A stretch of DNA of 64,000 nucleotides from Candidatus Thorarchaeota archaeon (GTDB lineage Archaea; Asgardarchaeota; Thorarchaeia; Thorarchaeales; Thorarchaeaceae), in NCBI GenBank assembly GCA_021498125.1, contig JAIZWL010000009.1:1-64000 (forward strand). The letters run 5' to 3'. Of this stretch, positions 8,290 through 16,138 are shown in pieces; position 1 is the first letter of the stretch; each line of letters starts with the position of its first letter. The position numbers and the translations under genes were made by a program. The notes below the pieces were generated by a model. It did not search any database. It saw only the letters and a program-made list of their open reading frames with translations, and was not told the origin of the DNA.

Positions 8290-10209
8290 GTGAACTCCCT
8301 GCGATTAATGGAACCGACACAGATCAAGGATCTTGCTCTAGAGAATCGACTCGTGATGCTGGCCACCCATCTCGGATATTGCGAGAACGGAGAGGTCTCT
8401 GACAAGCTAGTGGGGTTCTATGCTGAACGAGCCCGGCATCATCCCGGGCTGATCATTGTTGGCGGTTGTTATACCGAGCATCTTGGCATGAGCCTCCCCA
8501 CCATGATCGGCATCTCTGAGAATCGACATATTGCAGGGTTGCGAAGACTTGTCGATGCCGTTCATTCGCATGATGTACCTATTGCTGCTCAACTCTATCA
8601 TGCAGGACGATATGCGCACTCGCTGGTGATCGGAGAGCAGGCGGTCTCTGCATCGCCAGTTCCGTGTAGACTGACCCGTGAGACCCCGCGCGCCATGACA
8701 CTCGAAGAGATCAAGCAGACGATTGAAAATTATGGTGCTGCCGCATCACGGGCAAGAGAGGCAGGCTTTGACGCAGTTGAGATCCTTGGTTCAGCAGGTT
8801 ATCTCATCAATCAGTTCTTGGCATCGTGTACGAATCAGCGCGATGATGAATATGGTGGCGATCTTGAACAGCGAGCGCGTTTTCCATTAGAGGTCATCAG
8901 ATCGGTTCGTGAGGCTGTTGGTCCAGACTATCCTGTCCTCTATCGAATGAGTGGGGCCGATTTTGTGGACGGTGGTCTCACCCTTGAAGACAATCAGACT
9001 CTGGCTCCGAAATTTGTGAAGGCGGGGGTCGACTGTATTAATGTGACTGGAGGCTGGCACGAGACCCGCGTTCCACAGATCACTATGGATGTGCCCCGCG
9101 GTCACTTTGCCTATCTTGCAGAGGGAATCGCTGAGGTGGTGGACGTTCCTGTGATCGCATGCAATCGTATCAATAGCTCGAGTGTGGCTCAACATATTCT
9201 GAATCGCGGGAAGGTCCAGCTCATAGGGATGTCCCGTGGGCTCATTGCCGATCCTGAACTGCCCACCAAGATTCGGGAAGGACGAGCCAGCGAGATCCGG
9301 ATGTGTATCGGTTGTAATGAGGGCTGCCTTGATCGTGTCTTTGCGATGGGTGCTGTAACCTGTGCCATTAATCCTCTGGCAGGGTATGAAGACACAAGAA
9401 CGATCGGGCCTCCGGGTGACGGGCGGATCGCAGTGGTTGGTGCAGGCCCTGCGGGTCTTGAGGTCTCACGGGTTCTTGCACTTCGAGGGTTCCAAGTAAC
9501 ACTGTTCGAGAAGGAGTCGCGGCCTGGTGGTGGTCTTCTTCTGGCGTCAAAGGCTCCTGGTCGTGGAGAGTTCATGGCCTATGTGACGCATATGTGGCGT
9601 GAGATGCGCAGGTTGGGGATTGATCTACGGCTTGACACTCGGGCCACGGCGGACATGATAGTCGAAGAGGGTTTTGACCATGTGTTTTGTACAACAGGAA
9701 CTCTTCCCGCAATGCCACCTATTGATGGGGTTGAGGCTCCCACAGTGACCACTGCTGTAGATATTCTGAGCACTGGAGTCACTGAAGATGATCTCGTTGT
9801 AATAGTTGGGGGCAATGTTGCTGGGTGCTATGCAGCGCTCTATCTCTCGAACATGGCAAAGAGTGTAGAGATCTTGGACAGGAGTAATGCTATAGGCATG
9901 GGTCTAGGTCGTTCGACACGATGGGTGATCCTGAAGGAATTAAAACGGCGAGGCGTCAAGATGAGTGTTGGGATGAATGTGATCCAAGTCACTGGTGACT
10001 ACGTTGTGGTCTCCAGAGATGGTGATTCGACATTAATCCCTGCAACGGTCATTGTCATGGCTGCGCCTCCTCAGCCGAATCGCCGTCTGCCTGAAGAGCT
10101 TCAGAAGCGAGGGGTTTCGGTTTCTCTTGTTGGAGCCGTTGAGAGTACTACCAATCTCCTTGAGACCGTCCATTCCGCATTCGGTGCCGCTGCTCGATTT
10201 GAACTATGA
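8290..10209 (+). CDS. Old-Yellow-Enzyme-type NADH:flavin oxidoreductase with Fe-S cluster
   Basis: The 639-residue protein has the architecture of 2,4-dienoyl-CoA reductase (FadH), 2-enoate reductase and bile-acid enzymes such as BaiCD. An FMN-binding TIM barrel of the Old Yellow Enzyme family spans about residues 1-330. A 4Fe-4S motif follows with C339, C342, C346 and C358, then an FAD-binding Rossmann segment GAGPAG at 384-389 and a second nucleotide-binding segment GGNVAG at 507-512. Electrons would flow from NAD(P)H through FAD and Fe-S to FMN, reducing an activated C=C bond in the cytoplasm. The substrate is unknown. I kept the GTG at 8290 because family members have a conserved segment before the ATG at 8308, although no good ribosome site is visible. 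It is transcribed alone. Confidence 0.92.
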   Translation: MNSLRLMEPTQIKDLALENRLVMLATHLGYCENGEVSDKLVGFYAERARHHPGLIIVGGCYTEHLGMSLPTMIGISENRHIAGLRRLVDAVHSHDVPIAAQLYHAGRYAHSLVIGEQAVSASPVPCRLTRETPRAMTLEEIKQTIENYGAAASRAREAGFDAVEILGSAGYLINQFLASCTNQRDDEYGGDLEQRARFPLEVIRSVREAVGPDYPVLYRMSGADFVDGGLTLEDNQTLAPKFVKAGVDCINVTGGWHETRVPQITMDVPRGHFAYLAEGIAEVVDVPVIACNRINSSSVAQHILNRGKVQLIGMSRGLIADPELPTKIREGRASEIRMCIGCNEGCLDRVFAMGAVTCAINPLAGYEDTRTIGPPGDGRIAVVGAGPAGLEVSRVLALRGFQVTLFEKESRPGGGLLLASKAPGRGEFMAYVTHMWREMRRLGIDLRLDTRATADMIVEEGFDHVFCTTGTLPAMPPIDGVEAPTVTTAVDILSTGVTEDDLVVIVGGNVAGCYAALYLSNMAKSVEILDRSNAIGMGLGRSTRWVILKELKRRGVKMSVGMNVIQVTGDYVVVSRDGDSTLIPATVIVMAAPPQPNRRLPEELQKRGVSVSLVGAVESTTNLLETVHSAFGAAARFEL

Positions 10210-10296
10210 TGAGTTCATTGTTGAGTCTTGATATGGTGTTCGACCGTATCTGAGTAGTTGTCTGCCGATGATGCTGACGGTTTCCTTAGTGACAAC

Positions 10297-10306
10297 GCAT
10301 ATATGG
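10297..10306 (+). promoter_or_regulatory. TATA box of the purN-purF-purP operon
   Basis: GCATATATGG is centred about 27 bases before the purN ATG at 10329, so transcription should begin at or next to the start codon and give a leaderless mRNA. No Shine-Dalgarno site precedes purN, which fits. It would drive purN, purF and the two purP genes. Confidence 0.6.
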
Positions 10307-10328
10307 GGATGACCGTTCGGCTCGATGC

Positions 10329-10943
10329 ATGAAGCATATTGCGGTGCTCATCTCTGGCCGGGGCACCAATCTTCAGGCACTCATCGACGCTCAGGCACGA
10401 GGGGAGCTGGGCGGAGAGATAGTCATCGTCATCAGCAACAAGAGTAAGGCATTTGGTCTAGAGCGGGCAAGACGTGCAGGGATCAAGACTGCAATCATTA
10501 CAAAGAAGCAGTATCCTGATCGTGAGGCGCATGATCGTGCTGTTGTTGCAGTTCTTCGGGAACATGATGTTGACCTTGTTGTGCTTGCGGGATATATGCG
10601 GATTCTGACTGAGACCTTCATCAGAGCATATGAGAATAGGATCATTAACGTACACCCGGCTCTTCTCCCTGCCTTCAAGGGTCTCAAGGCCCAGTGGCAG
10701 GCAGTAGACTATGGTGTGAAGGTTTCGGGATGTACTACCCATTTTGTAGTGCCGGAGATGGATGCAGGACCCATTATTCTTCAGTCGGCGGTACCGGTAC
10801 TTGATGACGATACCGGTGAGTCCCTTGCAGAGCGAATCTTACCCGAAGAGCACGCGATCTTGGTGCGCAGTGTAAGACTGTTCTGCGAGGATCGATTACG
10901 AGTAGAGGAACGGCGTGTACGTATAGTGGAGCAGGTGAAATAG
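10329..10943 (+). CDS. purN: Phosphoribosylglycinamide formyltransferase
   Basis: PurN transfers a formyl group from 10-formyltetrahydrofolate to GAR, giving FGAR, the third step of purine synthesis. At 204 residues it is of normal length. Catalytic residues align with the E. coli enzyme: N107 and H109 in NVHPALLP and D145 in VPEMDAGPI; the N-terminal GRGTN phosphate loop is at 10-14. Many archaea use the formate-dependent PurT here, so a folate-dependent PurN beside formate-dependent PurP means both formyl sources serve one pathway. The stop is one base before the purF start. Confidence 0.96.
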   Translation: MKHIAVLISGRGTNLQALIDAQARGELGGEIVIVISNKSKAFGLERARRAGIKTAIITKKQYPDREAHDRAVVAVLREHDVDLVVLAGYMRILTETFIRAYENRIINVHPALLPAFKGLKAQWQAVDYGVKVSGCTTHFVVPEMDAGPIILQSAVPVLDDDTGESLAERILPEEHAILVRSVRLFCEDRLRVEERRVRIVEQVK

Positions 10944-10944
10944 T

Positions 10945-12342
10945 GTGTGTGGTGTTCTTGGAATATTAGGATCATATGGATTGGCTGCGTCGAGAGAGCT
11001 CCTTCTCTTGTTGGCGCATCGTGGTCAGGATGCCTCTGGTCTCCTGTGGACTGAGAACGGCGGCTTTATTGAGGCAAAGGCAATGGGCAGTCCCTCTCGG
11101 ATCGAGGTGCCTCCGGATGGGGCCTCGCTCATTCTCGGAAGTACACGGTATCCTACATCTGGGCGTCGTGTGGTGTCCCAAGCCGAGTTGGTCACATTTG
11201 TTGGGCCCTTTCAACGAGGGAACCTTGCTCTGACACATAATGGTAACATCACCAATATTGCCGCGCTCACGGATTCTCACTATGACTGCGATGCAGAATT
11301 CATCATTGACCGTATCAATGATTACTTGAAGGAGAATGATGGCGACTTGCCCTCTGCATTTCGAATGCTGGATGAGAACGTGGATGGTGCTTACAGTCTC
11401 ATTGGGATCTATGATGGTAAACTGTTTGTGTACCGCGACCCTCATGGCTTCAAACCGCTTGTATTCGGACGAAAGAGCGGTCTTGTGATCGCTGCCTCTG
11501 AGAGCATTGTTCTTGATATGGCCGGTGTCCCTCTTGAGCGTGATGTGTACCCTGGAGAGCTCTTGATCTTTACACAGGACGGTGCGATGCAATCGTACTC
11601 TATCTCGCAGAACGCCACTCACAGTCATTGCTTCTTTGAGTACGTCTACTTTGCCCATCCGGCCTCACGGATGGAGAACCAGCTTGTCTATGATGTTCGA
11701 TTCAGACTTGGGCGAGCACTTGCCACCGAGTTCAAGAGGCGCGGCCTTGAGATCCCCGATTATGTCACTCCCGTCCCCGACACAAGTCGTCCCGCCGCGC
11801 AGGCACTTGCCGAAGAACTGGATGTGCCGATGCGCGAGATCATTCTCAAGAATCGGTATCTGGGCCGAACCTTTATTGCCCGTTCACAGGCCGAACGTGA
11901 TGCGATGGCCAAGTCAAAGTACATCTATCTCGATGAGAAGATTCGCGGAAAGAACATCCTTGTCGTGGATGATAGTATTGTTCGAGGAACGACTGCAAAG
12001 ATGATCGTTGCCGACCTGCGCAAGCGAGGTGCAAGTAAGGTCTATTTTTCGGTGACCTCACCACCACAGGACCACCCATGTTATTATGGGATCGACATCT
12101 CCACATCCAGTGAGCTCATTGCTTCCGAGTCCAATGTGGAGCAGATTGCGAAATATATTGAGGCCGACGCTTTGATCTACCAGACAATGGACGGATTGAC
12201 CAATGCAATAGGGCTTCGAGACCTCTGTCTTGCGTGTATTAACGGAAACTATCCTACTGCTCATGCTCGTCGAATTCAGCAGGTCATTGCAAATGACGGT
12301 GAAGCATCAGGGGTTCGTGATTACGAGAGGGTCATTAAATGA
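10945..12342 (+). CDS. purF: Amidophosphoribosyltransferase
   Basis: PurF makes 5-phosphoribosylamine from PRPP and glutamine, the committed step of purine synthesis. The GTG start gives Met-Cys-Gly, so removal of Met exposes the N-terminal nucleophile cysteine of the glutaminase domain (about 1-225). The phosphoribosyltransferase domain carries the PRPP loop VVDDSIVRGTT at 340-350. C229, C379, C428 and C431 sit where Bacillus-type PurF binds a 4Fe-4S cluster, so this is likely the oxygen-sensitive Fe-S form. There is no obvious propeptide. A site in AGCAGGTG lies about nine bases before the start. The end overlaps purP by four bases. Confidence 0.96.
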   Translation: MCGVLGILGSYGLAASRELLLLLAHRGQDASGLLWTENGGFIEAKAMGSPSRIEVPPDGASLILGSTRYPTSGRRVVSQAELVTFVGPFQRGNLALTHNGNITNIAALTDSHYDCDAEFIIDRINDYLKENDGDLPSAFRMLDENVDGAYSLIGIYDGKLFVYRDPHGFKPLVFGRKSGLVIAASESIVLDMAGVPLERDVYPGELLIFTQDGAMQSYSISQNATHSHCFFEYVYFAHPASRMENQLVYDVRFRLGRALATEFKRRGLEIPDYVTPVPDTSRPAAQALAEELDVPMREIILKNRYLGRTFIARSQAERDAMAKSKYIYLDEKIRGKNILVVDDSIVRGTTAKMIVADLRKRGASKVYFSVTSPPQDHPCYYGIDISTSSELIASESNVEQIAKYIEADALIYQTMDGLTNAIGLRDLCLACINGNYPTAHARRIQQVIANDGEASGVRDYERVIK

Positions 12343-13292
12343 AGATAGGAACAATAGCGAGCCACAGTGCTCTTAACATAATGTCTGGTGCGAAAGCAGA
12401 AGGATTTGATACAGTCCTCTATACCACACCTGATAGGACCGAGTTTTACACGGCCTTTGGTCTTGGCGACTCGATCGTGGAAGTAGACGCCTTCTCTGAT
12501 ATTCTTGATATCGACATGCCCGACACCGTTCTCATTCCTCATGGTTCTTTTGTGGCGTATATTGGTGCCGAGCGGATCATTGAATCAGATCTTCGGCTCT
12601 ACGGGAACAAGGAGTTATTGCGTTGGGAAGAGGACCGAGCATTGAAGACCAAGTTGATGGTCGAGTCGGGACTCAGGGTCCCCAAGGAATATGCAACCGT
12701 CGAGGAGATCGAGACTCCCGTCATCGTGAAGAGTTATGGCGCTGCTGGGGGCGAGGGCTACTTCATTGCTAAGGATGCAGAAGAGGCCCGGCAGAAAATG
12801 GACCCTAACAAACAATATGCAATTCAGCAATACGTTGTTGGAACGAAGGTCTTTGTCACTTACTTTAGATCACTAGCCCATGATCGAACTGAGGTGTTTG
12901 GTGCAGACATCCGTTATGAGACCGATGCAGATGCTAATCTGCGGTTTGATGACCGGCCCTCTTTTGTGGTGATTGGAAACCTGCCGCTTGTTCTACGGGA
13001 ATCGACTCTTGCAAAGTACTATCAGATGGGCAAAGACTTTGTTGAGGGCTTTAAGAGGCTCACCGACCAAGACTTACCTGGACCGTTCTGTATAGAGACC
13101 ATCATTGATCGTGACCAGAACATTTACACATTCGAGTTCAGCGGGCGAATTGTGGCAGGGACGAATATCTGGATTCCCTCGTCACCTTACAGTTACTTGC
13201 AGTTCGGCGAGCAGATGTGGATGGGGCGCCGGATTGCCCGTGAGATCAAGGAGCTGATCGCACAGGGTCGGCTTGAGGAGGCATTGACATGA
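12339..13292 (+). CDS. purP: FAICAR synthetase, formate-dependent
   Basis: PurP is the archaeal ATP-grasp ligase that makes FAICAR from AICAR, formate and ATP, replacing the folate-dependent half of PurH. The 317-residue protein shows the family N-terminus KIGTIASHSALNI, the LIPHGSFVAYIG segment, a nucleotide-binding VIVKSYGAAGGEGYFIAKD stretch and the late FEFSGRIVAGTN segment with metal-binding acidic residues. It overlaps purF by four bases and the next purP-like gene by four bases, so translation is probably coupled. Of the two copies this one looks closer to canonical PurP. Confidence 0.93.
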   Translation: MKIGTIASHSALNIMSGAKAEGFDTVLYTTPDRTEFYTAFGLGDSIVEVDAFSDILDIDMPDTVLIPHGSFVAYIGAERIIESDLRLYGNKELLRWEEDRALKTKLMVESGLRVPKEYATVEEIETPVIVKSYGAAGGEGYFIAKDAEEARQKMDPNKQYAIQQYVVGTKVFVTYFRSLAHDRTEVFGADIRYETDADANLRFDDRPSFVVIGNLPLVLRESTLAKYYQMGKDFVEGFKRLTDQDLPGPFCIETIIDRDQNIYTFEFSGRIVAGTNIWIPSSPYSYLQFGEQMWMGRRIAREIKELIAQGRLEEALT

Positions 13293-14362
13293 AGAGACCC
13301 ACAATTGGAATGCTTGGTTCACATAGTGCTGAAGAGATCGGGATGGCCGCCAAGTCCAGCGGTTTTGAGACCGTAATAGTCTGCCAGAAGGGCCGTGAAA
13401 AATTGTACACGGTCTATAACAAGCATCTCTATGATCACGTCATCGTCCTTGACAGGTTCGGTGACATGATCCATGATGATGTTCAGGATCAACTTGAAGA
13501 ACTGAACACGCTCTGGATTCCGAACCGCTCCTTCTCCGTGTATGTTGGGTATGATAACATAGAGAAGAAGTTCCGAATTCCCATGTACGGCAATCGCTGG
13601 GTACTTCGTGTAGAGGAGAGAGGTCAGCCACGCGATCAGTACTGGCTGCTCAAAGAGTCCGGGATTAGAATACCTGAGCCAGTAGACCCTGATAACATCG
13701 ATAGACTGGTCATCGTCAAGGTGCAGCAGAAAGACCGTCCTCTTGAACGCGCCTTCTTCTACGCGCAGTCCACTGAGGAGTATCGTGAGAAGAGTGAGCA
13801 GATGATCCGTGAGAAGACGATCTCAGAAGACGATCTGGCTCATGCAACGGTGGAGGAATTCATCCTTGCACCCCGTTTTAATGCAAACTTTCAGGCCTAT
13901 GCCATGAGGGACAAGTTCGGCAGTGTCGATCTCGTGGGTTTTGACGACCGTGTCCAGACAAACCTGTCCGGGTTGCTCAATCTTCCGGCCCGTGATCAGT
14001 TGGCCCTTAATGCGACCATAGTCAACGAAGAGGTCGGGCACAAGGGAGTCACGATGCGTGAGAGCAAGAAGCCTCTGGTATATGAGGCCGCAGAGAAACT
14101 TCTCGAGGGCGTAGCGAAGCACTTCCCACCAAAGATGATAGGTCTCTTTAGTCTTCAAGGCGCCTTGACGGAAGAGTCCGAGTTTGTGGTCTTCGATCTC
14201 AGTCCGCGAGTGCCGGGAGCCCCCTGTGTTGGACCGACCAGTCCCGAGATGCGACGACTCTCTCTCAAGTTTCATCGTGAGATCTATGCTCCACTTGATG
14301 TATGCATGATTGACATTGAAGAGGCCGTCAAAGAGGACCGTTTAGATGAGGCCACAACGTAG
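13289..14362 (+). CDS. Second PurP-like ATP-grasp ligase
   Basis: This 357-residue protein is a diverged tandem paralogue of the preceding PurP. It keeps the N-terminal GMLGSHSAEEIG motif, the LWIPNRSFSVYVGYDNI segment, MYGNRW and the late VVFDLSPRVPGAP segment, where PurP has FEFSGRIVAG. The glycine-rich nucleotide stretch of PurP is replaced by VIVKVQQKDRPLERAFFYAQ. Paired purP genes are known in several archaea, and the second copy is usually of unproven function; it may be a partner subunit, a variant ligase or an enzyme covering a missing step such as IMP cyclisation. That last idea is speculation. A 77-base gap follows before the next promoter. Confidence 0.88.
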   Translation: MKRPTIGMLGSHSAEEIGMAAKSSGFETVIVCQKGREKLYTVYNKHLYDHVIVLDRFGDMIHDDVQDQLEELNTLWIPNRSFSVYVGYDNIEKKFRIPMYGNRWVLRVEERGQPRDQYWLLKESGIRIPEPVDPDNIDRLVIVKVQQKDRPLERAFFYAQSTEEYREKSEQMIREKTISEDDLAHATVEEFILAPRFNANFQAYAMRDKFGSVDLVGFDDRVQTNLSGLLNLPARDQLALNATIVNEEVGHKGVTMRESKKPLVYEAAEKLLEGVAKHFPPKMIGLFSLQGALTEESEFVVFDLSPRVPGAPCVGPTSPEMRRLSLKFHREIYAPLDVCMIDIEEAVKEDRLDEATT

Positions 14363-14410
14363 AAACGGTCAATTTGGCTGAAAATTCGGGTCCATTAGTG
14401 CTTCCATAGA

Positions 14411-14420
14411 ATTCATAAAC
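14411..14420 (+). promoter_or_regulatory. TATA-like box of the purCS-to-guaA operon
   Basis: ATTCATAAAC is centred about 25 bases before the ATG at 14440 in the only sizeable gap of the purine cluster. No ribosome site precedes that ATG, so a leaderless transcript is likely. The box would start a second transcription unit running to guaA. Confidence 0.5.
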
Positions 14421-14439
14421 ATCACTTGGTCGCCTTCGC

Positions 14440-15441
14440 ATGACTCAGCCCAAGTCCCGACATGAGGAGATTCAGTTGCGACTAATTCACGAAGGAAAAG
14501 TCAAGCGGGTCTATGCAGACCCCGAGTCTGAGGAGAGGCTCATTGTAGAGTTCACGGATGCGATCACTGCTGGCGATGGTGCAAAAAAAGAGATCCTTGA
14601 AGGTAAAGGAACTGTAGCGTGTGATACGACCGAATTTCTCTTGAAGTTTCTCGAGTCTAAGGGTATTGAGACCCATTTCATAAAACGCCTTGATGGCCCG
14701 AAGTTATTATGCAAAAAGGCCAGTATGTATCCTATCGAGTCTGTCTGCCGAAATGTTGTTGCTGGTTCTTTTGCGAGGAGATACGGCCTTGAGACTGGTC
14801 GATCCCTCTCCCGACCATTAGTTGAGTTCTTTCTCAAGGATGACGATCTTCACGATCCCATGATTGCAAAGGAAGCCGTCATTCGTCTAGGAATCGCCAC
14901 TGAGGAGGAACTTGCCTTCATGAGACGGGTGACCTTGGCCGTCAATTACTATCTTGGTGAACTATTCTCCCAAGTAGGCCTTCGGCTTGTGGACTTCAAA
15001 CTCGAATTTGGAAAGACCTCTGATGGGAAGATCGTTGTTGCTGATGAGATCTCCGGTGACACAATGCGCGTCTGGGATAAGAACAGCCAGTCGATGGACA
15101 AGGACATCTTCCGTAAAGATCTGGGGGATGTCGTGGAGATCTATCGCCGACTGCTGGAAAAGCTCTCAAATGCAACTCCGGAGTCTATTCTCCCTCTTGA
15201 TGAGGTCATTGACGTTGTGGTCATGCCCAAAGAAGGAATCAAGAATCCCCCTGGTGAAGTGGCCAAGAAAGCGCTTGTACGACTTGGCTATGATGAGATA
15301 CTGGATGTCCGAGTTGGTAAGGTCTTTCGAATCACAATGAGCACATCGATCTCAGGGAGATCACTTGACCACGTTGATGAGATGGCAGAGAAGCTACTAG
15401 CGAATCCAATAGCTGAGACAACGAGGGTGAGGCTAGATTAG
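14440..15441 (+). CDS. purC-purS: SAICAR synthetase fused to PurS
   Basis: The first 250 residues are PurC, which joins CAIR and aspartate to SAICAR using ATP. Visible motifs are HEGKVKRVY near 17-25, VCRNVVAGSFARRYG at 102-116, LVDFKLEFG at 183-191 and EISGDTMRVWD at 203-213. Residues about 256-333 are a complete PurS: IDVVVMPKEGIKNP, the LGYDEILDVRVGK segment and the end EKLLANPIAETTRVRL. PurS is normally a separate small subunit of FGAM synthetase with PurL and PurQ; both follow at once here. The fusion ties a pathway enzyme to a subunit of a different enzyme and supports a multi-enzyme assembly (inference). Confidence 0.94.
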   Translation: MTQPKSRHEEIQLRLIHEGKVKRVYADPESEERLIVEFTDAITAGDGAKKEILEGKGTVACDTTEFLLKFLESKGIETHFIKRLDGPKLLCKKASMYPIESVCRNVVAGSFARRYGLETGRSLSRPLVEFFLKDDDLHDPMIAKEAVIRLGIATEEELAFMRRVTLAVNYYLGELFSQVGLRLVDFKLEFGKTSDGKIVVADEISGDTMRVWDKNSQSMDKDIFRKDLGDVVEIYRRLLEKLSNATPESILPLDEVIDVVVMPKEGIKNPPGEVAKKALVRLGYDEILDVRVGKVFRITMSTSISGRSLDHVDEMAEKLLANPIAETTRVRLD

Positions 15442-15442
15442 A

Positions 15443-16138
15443 ATGCCCATTGCAGTTCTACGATTTCCCGGGACGAACAACGAACGCGATATCATGCGCG
15501 CTCTGAGTTCTATACCCGGTGCTGATCCTTTTCTCGTACCCAGTCGTGAGGGTGCTGGCGCCTTGAAAGAGGCCGATGGAGTGATTATCCCGGGTGGTTT
15601 TTCGTATGGTGATTATATCAGGGCTGGTGCTGTGGCAGCCGTGGGGGAGATCATTGAGGGCGTAAAGGCCATGGCCGAGGCTGGACGGCCCGTGTTGGGC
15701 ATTTGTAATGGTTTTCAGATCCTCACCGAGTGCGGGCTGCTTCCTGGGGCGCTTCTCCCAAATACCTCTTCGCGGTTTGTCTGTAAATGGGTCTATCTAC
15801 GAGTCAGTGACAGGACCACCTTATTTACTGAGGGTCTTGAGAATGCAGTCCTTCGGCTGCCAATCGCTCATGCGGAAGGTAACTATTATTGTTCTGAGGA
15901 GGATCTCATGATGCTGCAGACGGAATCACTTGTTCCGATCCGATACGGTGATGCCGAGGGGCGAACCATACCAGAGGTCAATCCCAATGGATCTCTTCTG
16001 AATATTGCAGCAGTGATCAATAAGGAAGGTAACGTCATGGGAATGATGCCTCATCCTGAACGGGCTTCGAGAGCCTCTCTCGGTTCGACCGATGGCTTGG
16101 CGATTTTAGAGAATTTTGTGAGGGGAACCAAATGCTGA
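15443..16138 (+). CDS. purQ: FGAM synthetase glutaminase subunit
   Basis: PurQ hydrolyses glutamine and passes ammonia to PurL in FGAM synthesis. The class I glutamine amidotransferase triad is visible: nucleophile C88 in LGICNGFQ, and H204 and E206 in MMPHPERAS. The length of 231 residues is normal. The start lies one base after the fused purC-purS gene, and the end overlaps purL by seven bases, so subunits of one enzyme are made side by side. Confidence 0.96.
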   Translation: MPIAVLRFPGTNNERDIMRALSSIPGADPFLVPSREGAGALKEADGVIIPGGFSYGDYIRAGAVAAVGEIIEGVKAMAEAGRPVLGICNGFQILTECGLLPGALLPNTSSRFVCKWVYLRVSDRTTLFTEGLENAVLRLPIAHAEGNYYCSEEDLMMLQTESLVPIRYGDAEGRTIPEVNPNGSLLNIAAVINKEGNVMGMMPHPERASRASLGSTDGLAILENFVRGTKC

